Notes under the pieces: generated by a model
Told to the model about the DNA's origin: nothing
The model's input: the letters and a program-made list of their open reading frames with translations, nothing else
Database searches by the model: none
Shown: in pieces, positions 1-6,524 of the stretch
How positions within the stretch are numbered: position 1 is the stretch's first letter
Layout: every line of letters begins with the position of its first letter
Assembly (NCBI GenBank): GCA_028708485.1
Contig: JAQVYZ010000016.1
Coordinates: 1-10,504, forward strand
From: Caldisericia bacterium
GTDB taxonomy: Bacteria; Caldisericota; Caldisericia; UBA6126
Length of the DNA stretch: 10,504 nt
Direction of reading: 5' to 3'
Position numbers and translations under genes: made by a program

Positions 1-903
1 ATATAAAATGATATCACTTTGAATCTCCTCTGTGGGATTGGTGTAATTTCCAATAACCAAGTAACCGTTATCTGCTGTTTGGTTTACAAACACACCGGTG
101 GATAAACCATTCTCGGCTACCAATCGTTTTTCCCATTCAGGAGTGCCTTCAGCAGTTAGCTTTGTGATATATATTCCCATCTCATTATCGGAAACATCTT
201 CACTGCCGCATAAGATATAGCCCCCGTCAATCGTGGACTGAATACAGTTACCGCGTTGCACGGCATTCGATTCCATCTGTTTGCTCCACTCCATTTTAGG
301 CAGTGGTTGAGAAAATGATTGAAGTGTCAACTCCGGATTGGGAGGGGCGAATCCGTTCCACACCACCATTACCTGCTGGGTGTTTTCTTCCCAGGTTACA
401 ACCGCTCCGACAGATTCTGAAACAAAACGTATCGGTACCAAGGTGCGGTTATTGGGAAGCTTGATGTAAGGAGCTACATCCAGTGTAATGGTTTGAATGG
501 TAGGATCAGTTTGTTCATTTTGTTTGGTTTCTATAAATACGGCTGTGTAGTTGGTGTGAAGGATGATTTTTTTATAATACCCGGAAGAATGAGTAAACTG
601 AATCGTGATTACCCCTTCCCCGGAAATGTCAGGATTCTCTCTCCAACTCACCTCGGCTCCCATTTTCTCCACTAAGAAGCGCAAGGGGATAAAAGTTCTG
701 TGGTTTTTTAATTCAGGCGCTACATCCATGATCCATCTCTCTTGATTGATCTGGACTTCCTGTAAGCCTATATGGAAAATGAAGGTTGTCTGAGAGAGTC
801 CCCTGATTTGTAAAGCATAGGCTATTAACAAGGATTCGGATAACAGAAGCACTAAGACCACGCAAACCAATCGAAGGATTATCTTTTTATTCAACTCATG
901 CAT
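1..903 (-). CDS. Secreted protein with copper amine oxidase N-like domain and DGGY-type repeats (C-terminus off the window)
   Basis: The reading frame is open from an ATG at 901-903 to the left edge: 301 codons with no stop, so the C-terminus is missing. An in-frame TGA lies a few codons upstream, making this the first possible ATG, although no clear Shine-Dalgarno sequence precedes it. Residues 6-30 (KK followed by a long hydrophobic run ending in AYA) look like a signal peptide or membrane anchor. Residues about 59-92 and 141-181 are two copies of a motif of the form DVAP...NRT(F/L)(I/V)P(L/I)RF...GA.V.W.E, the hallmark of the copper amine oxidase N-terminal-like domain found in many secreted Gram-positive-type proteins. 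From residue about 205 a second module starts, with TIDGGYILCG (224-233) and TADNGYLVIG (276-285) spaced 52 residues apart, which resembles blades of a beta-propeller. The role is probably extracellular or envelope-associated. There is no sign of oxidase activity: the domain name is historical. It lies 57 bp downstream of the lipoprotein gene and is probably in the same operon. Confidence 0.85.
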   Translation of the reverse strand, partial: MHELNKKIILRLVCVVLVLLLSESLLIAYALQIRGLSQTTFIFHIGLQEVQINQERWIMDVAPELKNHRTFIPLRFLVEKMGAEVSWRENPDISGEGVITIQFTHSSGYYKKIILHTNYTAVFIETKQNEQTDPTIQTITLDVAPYIKLPNNRTLVPIRFVSESVGAVVTWEENTQQVMVVWNGFAPPNPELTLQSFSQPLPKMEWSKQMESNAVQRGNCIQSTIDGGYILCGSEDVSDNEMGIYITKLTAEGTPEWEKRLVAENGLSTGVFVNQTADNGYLVIGNYTNPTEEIQSDIILY

Positions 904-960
904 AGTATCATTGTATATTCAGCTTCTTATCTGTAAATAAAACAACGCTACTAAAAAGAA

Positions 961-1749
961 TCAGGGTTGCAAAATACCTTCGGTTTGACCCATAATGCTG
1001 ATCAGTACTTCTTTCGTACCCGGTATCGCAAGTAAAGTCTGGGTAACTTGGGCTGCAAATGCTGCTGTGGCACAAGCACCGGCGATTTGAAACGGTTTGA
1101 AATCCACATGCATTTTTCCGTTGTTGCGAACGATAAAGTTGATGACGACATCGTCGGGAATAGCAGAGACATATCCCTGTTTTTTTTCTTCTTCAGTCGG
1201 TCCTTCAAAGAGCAGCAGCAATATCTCCTCAAAAATGGCATCTTCGTCCGCTATTCGATCAACGGGATACACTTTTGAACAGTCTAGCATATTCGGATCT
1301 TTGATCGTGTTGTTATAGAAAATAGAATACGTGATTTGTTTAGATTCGATCCATTGCAAGGTGATCTCAGCAGCCAATAATATCCCGGGTGTACCACCGT
1401 TTTGATTGGATCCCGAGTTTTTCACGTAGGCTTTGATATTGCATTCATTGTCAGGTTGTAAGTCACTGAACAGAAGCATTTTCGACCCCGGTTCCGTTTC
1501 ACTTTGTCGTCTTATTTTGGTATCCTCATTCACCCAAACATTCCAGACTGTACCATCTTTTTCCTGAAATTTAAAGTAATTCTCGGAAGAGGTTTCCAGT
1601 ATTTTGCCGTTATAAAGAGTGATTTCAGGTTCGTTGGCTGGTTTTTGAGGTTGAAAAAAATGAGACAACCTGGCGCATCCCGGATTCAGAACGCTAAGCA
1701 GAATCAATGCAATACTGCATAAAATGAGTTTCTTGGAAGATGGTAACAT
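961..1749 (-). CDS. GerMN-domain lipoprotein
   Basis: 262 residues. The start is fixed by an AAGGAGG at 1759-1765, nine bases before the ATG. The N-terminus (KK, then a hydrophobic run, then LNPGC with Cys25) looks like a lipoprotein signal, but Asn at -3 and Pro at -2 make an atypical lipobox. Residues about 42-132 form a small beta-rich module (YNGKI, then FKFQEKDG, then DTKI, then a SDLQ segment and a LLAAEITL end) that resembles the OB-like DUF5666 type; this assignment is tentative. Residues about 139-258 match the GerMN domain: an EEILLLLFEGPTEEE helix, SAIPDD (195-200), a short strand with VDF (215-217), an Ala-rich helix, and TLLAIPGTKEVLISIMG near the end. The GerMN domain was named from the Bacillus germination protein GerM and also occurs in many non-sporulating bacteria. 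It is usually extracytoplasmic and linked to cell-envelope or peptidoglycan functions, so sporulation cannot be inferred from it. It lies 29 bp behind the recombinase gene, probably co-transcribed. Confidence 0.85.
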   Translation of the reverse strand: MLPSSKKLILCSIALILLSVLNPGCARLSHFFQPQKPANEPEITLYNGKILETSSENYFKFQEKDGTVWNVWVNEDTKIRRQSETEPGSKMLLFSDLQPDNECNIKAYVKNSGSNQNGGTPGILLAAEITLQWIESKQITYSIFYNNTIKDPNMLDCSKVYPVDRIADEDAIFEEILLLLFEGPTEEEKKQGYVSAIPDDVVINFIVRNNGKMHVDFKPFQIAGACATAAFAAQVTQTLLAIPGTKEVLISIMGQTEGILQP

Positions 1750-1758
1750 ATCAATTTT

Positions 1759-1765
1759 CCTCCTT
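1759..1765 (-). promoter_or_regulatory. Ribosome binding site of the GerMN lipoprotein gene
   Basis: On the minus strand AAGGAGG lies nine bases before the ATG at 1747-1749. It is a full-strength Shine-Dalgarno sequence and settles the start. It sits inside the 29-bp gap after the recombinase stop codon, consistent with translation from a shared mRNA. Confidence 0.8.
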
Positions 1766-1778
1766 AAAATAAGGTTGA

Positions 1779-2771
1779 TTACGACTTTTTCTTAGGTCTT
1801 AACAGCGTATCAATCCGTTTTTCTGGTGCATGTGCAATACGATTCAGGTTATGAGCGTAGATCATGGTAGTGTTCACATTGGCGTGTCTTCCTAAGGCTT
1901 GAGCTTCCTGTATGGTAGCACCCGCCTGTAATGCCAGTGTAATAGCAGTATGTCGTAAGCTATGAGCAGTAATACGGTTGCTGATGATACCGTTCTTTAA
2001 AAAGCAGTCTTTTACTATTCTTGAGATTGTTCTGGTTGTGAGACGGTGCCCGCTGTTTCGGTCACTGATGGAAGTAAAAAGGGGATCATCGTCTTTCCTT
2101 TCCTTAGCAGGGCGGGTTCTCAGATACTCATCAATCGGAAACTTCGCATCCTCTGTTAGTAAGACAAACTCATCCTTGACATCTCTTCCTTTTCCCTGAA
2201 TCCAGAGAACAGACTCTCCGCTTTCCTGTCGAATATCACCGATATCAGCCCGAACAATTTCAATTGTTCTTAGGCCAGTCCTGATTAAAAGATTGATGAC
2301 GGCAAAATTTCGTTTTTGTTCCAGGGTATTTCTTGGGAAATTCTCCAGTAAAGTTTTTACTTGCAAAAGCGTGAGAGGATCTTTCCGAAAACCTTTGCTT
2401 CTTTTCAATCCTTTCACATTTCTAGCGATGTTAGGATAGATTTGTTTGCTCTCCAACCATTCAAAATACCGTCTCACTGCAACGATGTAGGTTGATATAG
2501 TCATTGCAGATAAACGTAAGCCCACCAGGTGTTGTTTATAGAGCAGGATGTCTTCTCGGGTAGGCGCTCGTTGAAGTTCCTTTTCCTGAATCCAAGCCAC
2601 AAAGGGCCGTATAGCTCTTTTGTAAGTGACTTTCGATGTCACTTTTAAGTCCAGTGATTTTAAAAATTCTTCAACGAACCGGGTAATATCAAAAGTAGGT
2701 GGGACTTCGATAGCTTGGTTCTGTTTCATAACAATCTCGGGAGATAACGGGAGCTGAGTTAATTCTTTCAT
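1779..2771 (-). CDS. Tyrosine recombinase/integrase (XerC/D-like)
   Basis: 330 residues, cutting and rejoining DNA through a covalent 3'-phosphotyrosine intermediate. The N-terminal SAM-like core-binding domain covers about residues 28-110 (RFVEEFLKSL..., then the STYIVAVRRYFEWL helix). The catalytic domain covers about 130-325. All six catalytic positions are visible: Arg168 in TGLRTIEI, Lys194 in GKGRDVK, His270 and Arg273 in HSLRH, His296 in LGRHANVNTT, and Tyr305 in MIYAH, nine residues after His296 as expected. It is about 30 residues longer than typical XerC/XerD, with the excess at the N-terminus, and the LGRHANVNTTMIYAHN box recalls recombinases of Gram-positive mobile elements more than housekeeping XerC/D (from memory, not aligned). 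No excisionase, relaxase, att repeats or phage genes are seen nearby, so it could be the resident chromosome-dimer resolvase or a stranded integrase. The ribosome site is weak (GGATGA, close to the ATG). It is the first gene of the unit after the groEL terminator. Confidence 0.9.
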   Translation of the reverse strand: MKELTQLPLSPEIVMKQNQAIEVPPTFDITRFVEEFLKSLDLKVTSKVTYKRAIRPFVAWIQEKELQRAPTREDILLYKQHLVGLRLSAMTISTYIVAVRRYFEWLESKQIYPNIARNVKGLKRSKGFRKDPLTLLQVKTLLENFPRNTLEQKRNFAVINLLIRTGLRTIEIVRADIGDIRQESGESVLWIQGKGRDVKDEFVLLTEDAKFPIDEYLRTRPAKERKDDDPLFTSISDRNSGHRLTTRTISRIVKDCFLKNGIISNRITAHSLRHTAITLALQAGATIQEAQALGRHANVNTTMIYAHNLNRIAHAPEKRIDTLLRPKKKS

Positions 2772-2818
2772 GCTTCATCCACTTCTATCCATTGGTGTAT
2801 TCTTTTCATTGACTTGAA

Positions 2819-2846
2819 ATTATAACGATAAATGGCGTCAAATAAA
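2819..2846 (-). promoter_or_regulatory. Possible promoter of the recombinase operon
   Basis: On the minus strand a perfect TATAAT lies at 2824-2819, about 48 bases before the recombinase ATG and just downstream of the groEL terminator. The -35 is poor: TTTATT at 2846-2841 has a 16-base spacer but only a half match, while TTGACG at 2841-2836 is a good hexamer but only 11 bases away. The position makes sense for a new transcription unit. The call rests mainly on the -10 box. Confidence 0.35.
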
Positions 2847-2856
2847 GACTGTGTAA

Positions 2857-2895
2857 AAGAAAAAAGGAGGGTGACCCTTCGAGTCACCCTCCTTT
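2857..2895 (-). terminator. Intrinsic terminator after groEL
   Basis: A perfect 13-bp inverted repeat (arms 2883-2895 and 2863-2875, 7-base loop) contains a GC-rich core and is followed on the minus strand by TTTTTTCTTTT, part of which overlaps the stem foot. It begins 21 bases after the groEL stop codon. This is a textbook Rho-independent terminator, and it separates the gyrase/permease/chaperonin block from the recombinase/lipoprotein block. Confidence 0.93.
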
Positions 2896-2916
2896 GGGAG
2901 TTTGTAAAATCAGGAA

Positions 2917-4533
2917 TTAGTATTCAGGATACGCTGGCGGTGCAGGTGGAGCTTCTTTTTTGGGTTTTTCGGCAATTAAACATTGTGCTGTCAGAATAAG
3001 GGAAGCGATAGAGGCAGCGTTCTGTAAAGCAGTTCTGACTACTTTAGCGGGATCAACGATACCGGCTTTCACCATATCGACATATTCCAGAGTTTCTGCG
3101 TTGAAACCGTGTCCGATATCCAAAGTCTTGACTTTATCAGCTACGATAATGCCTTGTTCTCCTGCATTGTCAGCAATCAGGATAACGGGTTCGAATAAGG
3201 CTTTCTTAACAATTTTCACACCGGTCATCTCATCGGGATTATCCATATGCAGTTTGTCAAGAATAGAAGAGATTTGGACCAGGATGGTTCCACCACCGGG
3301 AACGATTCCTTCTTCAACAGCAGCTTTCGTCGCTGCAACGGCATCTTCCACACGGTGTTTTCTTTCTTTAAGCTCAGTTTCAGTGGCAGCACCAACCTTA
3401 ATCACGGCAACGCCACCGGTTAACTTCGCTAAACGTTCCTGCAATTTTTCACGATCATAATCAGACTTGGTTTCCTTAATTTGTTTCTTAATCTGTTCGA
3501 TTCGATTCTTAATCTCTTCAGGAGAACCTTTGCCATTCACGATTGTAGTATTGTCTTTGTCGACTTTGATCTGTGCTGCTTGTCCGCACATATTCAATTC
3601 AACACTGTCAAACTTTAAGCCTAATTCATCGGAGACAACTTGTCCGCCGGTTAAAATAGCGATATCCTGAAGCATTTCTTTACGTCTGTCACCAAATCCG
3701 GGTGCTTTTACTGCTACGCAGCTGAATGTTCCCCTAATTTTGTTGACTACAAGGGTGGCTAAGGCTTCTGCTTCCACATCATCAGCGATAATGAGGAACG
3801 GTCTGCCGCTTTTCGCCAGTTTTTCCAGAATAGGTAAAAAGTCCTGAATGGAGGAAACTTTTTTGTCTGTAATTAAAATATACGGATCTTTTAAGGTAGC
3901 TTCCATACGGTCGGTGTCGGTGACCATATAGGGAGACAGATAACCGCGGTCAAATTGCATTCCTTCAACAAACTCAACCTTAATGTCAAATCCTTCATAC
4001 TCTTCAACAGTAATAACGCCGTCTTTCCCAACTTTATCCATGGCTTCTGAGATGGCTTTTCCGATGGAGAGCATTTTGGAGGAGATGGTTGCTACTTTTT
4101 CAATATCCTCTTTGTTTTCAATTGGTTTTGATATCTTTTTTATCTCATCAATGGCTACCTGCACCGCTTCATCGATACCACGCTTAATGGCAATCGGATT
4201 TGCGCCAGCAGTCACATTCTTGACGCCTTCATTAATCATAGCCTGAGCCAAGACTGTAGCAGTAGTGGTGCCGTCTCCGGCAACATCCGCTGTTTTTGAG
4301 GCCACTTCTTTGACTAATTGGGCTCCTTCATTTTCGAAAGGATCTTCCAATTCGATTTCTTTCGCGATAGTGACACCATCATCACACATAGTCGGGGATC
4401 CAAATTTTCTTTCCAAGACTACATGACGACCTTTAGGTCCCAATGTCACCTTTACTGCATTTGCTAATTTATTGACGCCTTCAACCAAACTTCTTCTAGC
4501 TTCTTCACCAAACATGATCAATTTTTCTGACAT
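2917..4533 (-). CDS. groEL: 60-kDa chaperonin GroEL (divergent allosteric loop and tail)
   Basis: 538 residues, the usual length. GroEL forms the double heptameric cytoplasmic ring that encloses unfolded proteins and folds them with ATP and GroES. Conserved parts are clear: TLGPKGR (30-36), GDGTTTAT (86-93, containing Asp87), FDRGYLSPY (194-202), APGFGDRRKEMLQDIA (277-292), SDYDREKLQER (357-367), RVEDA with the catalytic Asp at 397, and the AAVEEGIVPGGGT signature (404-416). Two departures are notable. Residues 150-158 read ISSKMLSIG where the family has ISANxDxxVG, so one residue is missing and the equivalents of E. coli Asn153 and Asp155 are lost. The C-terminus is EAPPAPPAYPEY instead of a GGM-repeat tail. 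Arg394, Arg196 and Glu385, equivalents of E. coli Arg395, Arg197 and Glu386, remain. The start is supported by GGAAGGAG at 4541-4548, seven bases before the ATG. It follows groES by 30 bp and ends at a strong terminator. Confidence 0.97.
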   Translation of the reverse strand: MSEKLIMFGEEARRSLVEGVNKLANAVKVTLGPKGRHVVLERKFGSPTMCDDGVTIAKEIELEDPFENEGAQLVKEVASKTADVAGDGTTTATVLAQAMINEGVKNVTAGANPIAIKRGIDEAVQVAIDEIKKISKPIENKEDIEKVATISSKMLSIGKAISEAMDKVGKDGVITVEEYEGFDIKVEFVEGMQFDRGYLSPYMVTDTDRMEATLKDPYILITDKKVSSIQDFLPILEKLAKSGRPFLIIADDVEAEALATLVVNKIRGTFSCVAVKAPGFGDRRKEMLQDIAILTGGQVVSDELGLKFDSVELNMCGQAAQIKVDKDNTTIVNGKGSPEEIKNRIEQIKKQIKETKSDYDREKLQERLAKLTGGVAVIKVGAATETELKERKHRVEDAVAATKAAVEEGIVPGGGTILVQISSILDKLHMDNPDEMTGVKIVKKALFEPVILIADNAGEQGIIVADKVKTLDIGHGFNAETLEYVDMVKAGIVDPAKVVRTALQNAASIASLILTAQCLIAEKPKKEAPPAPPAYPEY

Positions 4534-4563
4534 AATATTGCTCCTTCCTAAAAGATAATGTTC

Positions 4564-4851
4564 TTAAATGACAACGCCTAAAATATCTCTTTCAGAGACA
4601 ATCAGGTAATCTTCACCATCAATTTTAATCTCAGTTCCGCCGTATTTGGAGAAAATGATAATGTCACCCTCTCTCACATCTAACGGAACTCGAGTACCAT
4701 TGTCTAATATTCTGCCAGTTCCAACGGAGAGAACTTTTCCTTTTTGGGGTTTTTCTTTGGCAGTATCAGGAAGAATAATCCCACCTTTTGTTGTTACTTC
4801 TGCTTCTAGTGCTTTCACGACTATACGGTCGCCTAATGGTCTGATGTTCAT
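4564..4851 (-). CDS. groES: 10-kDa co-chaperonin GroES
   Basis: 95 residues, the normal size. GroES forms the heptameric lid that caps the GroEL ring. The sequence shows the opening IRPLGDRIVVK (3-13), the mobile loop with GGIILPD (23-29) that inserts into the GroEL apical domain, the KGKVLSVGTG strand (37-46), the roof-loop region around residues 47-57, and a C-terminal YLIVSERDILGVV. The IIL form of the usual IVL in the loop is conservative. An AGGAGG at 4862-4867 lies ten bases before the ATG. The gene is 70 bp after the permease and 30 bp before groEL. No CIRCE operator (TTAGCACTC-N9-GAGTGCTAA) is present in the upstream gap. Confidence 0.97.
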   Translation of the reverse strand: MNIRPLGDRIVVKALEAEVTTKGGIILPDTAKEKPQKGKVLSVGTGRILDNGTRVPLDVREGDIIIFSKYGGTEIKIDGEDYLIVSERDILGVVI

Positions 4852-4921
4852 AAAAGCCTAACCTCCTACTTCATTTATAAAGTTTGTCATTACTGTTTAT
4901 TCCCAAAATTCATAAAAATTA

Positions 4922-6523
4922 TTAAAAATTCACAATGGGTAAATAAGGAATGTTTACCCGAATGAACGAAAAAACCAACGCTATAACCATGAGTATCCAG
5001 AAAAAAGCATTGATCTCGTTTGTTTTTCCATGTATGAGCTTATCTATACTATAGACTAGCATTCCTGATAGGACTCCCTGATAAAAATTCAATGTTAATC
5101 CACCTACCAATAAAGCTATCAAGATGGATATCCAGATGTTTTTATCTTCCGTATACGTCTGCAATACTTTTAAAATCATTTGTGCGCCGATCACTGCCAT
5201 GACAGGTCCGACAGAAAAAGCAGTAAAACTGGTTCTCAGGAACGGAATAAAGAATGCTAAACCCAGGAAGCCAATGCCTGTAATAACACTGCTTAATCCT
5301 GTTTTTGCACCATTCAGCCAAGCGATAACGCTGCCATAGACAGAACTGTTCATACCTGTTCCGGTATGATTACCCAATAATCCCGCTACGCCTTCCTGGA
5401 AGAAGGCATATTTTTTAAAATAGATTTCCTGGTCTTTTTTTCTAAATAAGACATATTCCGGTAAGACTTCCATAAATCCGATAAACGTCACCCAATGAAC
5501 CAGGAATAATGAAATTAAAGGTCTGATTAATTTTGAAAACTCTTTCAACATGGAAGGGAATGAAAAAATCGGGTACCCAATCACAGAACCGAGATATTGA
5601 AATCTGGGTTTTCCGATAAAACCTTGTTGTCCGATCCATTTTGAAGGTAAAGTGATAATCGCTCCGGGATTTCTTGTCCAAATCAATCCAATCATCAATC
5701 CCAAGAGCAATACAATCATAGAGATATCAAGAGCATTTTTTTTGCGGTAATCCACTAATGTAGCGTAAACAATCATCCAGACTACCAACATTAATACGAG
5801 AATCCAAAAATACCCCTGGTTAAAGACGCGATCAGGAACTTTTGGAATATACATTCCTAGAAAAAGCGTCAGAAGAAAGCCATATACATAGGCTGCTTTG
5901 ACTTTTAATTGATGAAGCACAAATGTAATAATAAAAACGATACAAAAAATGAATGTCTCCGTAGAGCGCAAGGTGTAAGAAATCACTTCCTGACTGGCAT
6001 TGAATTGAACTACTCTTCCTGAGAAAATCCCAAATACAAAGAAAATACCTCCCAAAGTGACGAGAGATAGCTGCTTAAACTGTGTAGGGAGCTGCTCTGT
6101 ACACCATGTGGGAAACCGTGTGAAGGAGAGCACAATCCAGATGATGTTTTCTAGAATCAGAACAGCAAATCCGTATCCCCAGTCAAGGGATAAAGCATTG
6201 ATTACATTAACAGAAATGAATTGGTTAATACCTAACGATCCGATAAAAACTAAAGGTAGCCTGGAGATTAATCCAGCAGCAATAGAGAGAATGCCAGAAA
6301 CAAGAAATACCAAGGTAAGTAAGGTGGGTAATAATTGACTGCCATTTGTGATGGAGTGGCTGATCAGGTTGGCAGTAGCAATCATCGAGAAAATGGAGAT
6401 AAGGACAGTTCCGATCGAGGCGATGAATTCGCTCGATACAGAAGCACCTCGTAAATGAAGCCTGAACCAATTCTCTAGAACCGATTGTTTTCGATCATGT
6501 TGAACATCATCTTTTGATGCCAT
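4922..6523 (-). CDS. Divergent AzgA/NCS2-type (purine permease-like) membrane transporter
   Basis: 533 residues from the preferred ATG at 6521-6523, with roughly a dozen or more hydrophobic segments: an integral membrane carrier. The first half matches the adenine/guanine/hypoxanthine permease (AzgA) pattern: SSEFIASIGTVLISIFSMIA (31-50) for the first helix, PLVFIGSLGINQFIS (90-104) for the PxGMGLNAFFA segment, then WGYGFAVLILENIIWIVLS and the LPTQFKQLSLVTLGGIFF amphipathic stretch. The second half keeps the layout (LVHWVTFIGFMEV 341-353; GTGMNSSVYGSVIAWLNGAKTG 388-409; FSVGPVMAVIGAQMI 436-450). However, the residues usually found in the two substrate-site helices (D.FDT.GT and TSTT.YIES) are not conserved. 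Residues about 238-283 add hydrophobic segments not expected in AzgA, which explains the length (about 430-480 is usual). The family is reasonably supported; the substrate is unknown. It starts one base after the gyrA stop, suggesting translational coupling. Confidence 0.75.
   Translation of the reverse strand: MASKDDVQHDRKQSVLENWFRLHLRGASVSSEFIASIGTVLISIFSMIATANLISHSITNGSQLLPTLLTLVFLVSGILSIAAGLISRLPLVFIGSLGINQFISVNVINALSLDWGYGFAVLILENIIWIVLSFTRFPTWCTEQLPTQFKQLSLVTLGGIFFVFGIFSGRVVQFNASQEVISYTLRSTETFIFCIVFIITFVLHQLKVKAAYVYGFLLTLFLGMYIPKVPDRVFNQGYFWILVLMLVVWMIVYATLVDYRKKNALDISMIVLLLGLMIGLIWTRNPGAIITLPSKWIGQQGFIGKPRFQYLGSVIGYPIFSFPSMLKEFSKLIRPLISLFLVHWVTFIGFMEVLPEYVLFRKKDQEIYFKKYAFFQEGVAGLLGNHTGTGMNSSVYGSVIAWLNGAKTGLSSVITGIGFLGLAFFIPFLRTSFTAFSVGPVMAVIGAQMILKVLQTYTEDKNIWISILIALLVGGLTLNFYQGVLSGMLVYSIDKLIHGKTNEINAFFWILMVIALVFSFIRVNIPYLPIVNF
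4937..4959 (-). repeat. Short inverted repeat at the permease 3' end, upstream of groES
   Basis: GGGTAAA and TTTACCC form a perfect 7-bp inverted repeat with a 9-base spacer, inside the last codons of the permease gene and about 85-110 bases before the groES start. On the minus strand it is followed eight bases later by T-rich sequence (TTTTTAATAATTTTT), so it might be a weak or leaky terminator. The N9 spacing also equals that of CIRCE, but the arms do not match CIRCE. Chance is a serious alternative at this length. Confidence 0.25.
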
Positions 6524-6524
6524 T

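Noticed and set aside
904..960. Terminator or small gene between the lipoprotein and the secreted protein gene
   Set aside because: No stem of useful length and no start codon with a ribosome site were found; it appears to be a plain operon spacer.
2863..2895. GGAGGGTGA within the groEL terminator as a ribosome binding site for a small gene
   Set aside because: The motif is part of a perfect hairpin arm, and no plausible start and open frame follow it.
2960..3460. 166-codon open frame on the plus strand opposite groEL
   Set aside because: It lies entirely antisense to a highly conserved gene, has a low-complexity Ser/Ala/Thr/Ile composition typical of a reversed coding strand, and shows no recognisable domain.
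4852..4921. CIRCE heat-shock operator before groES
   Set aside because: The 70-base gap contains no TTAGCACTC or GAGTGCTAA arm or near match.
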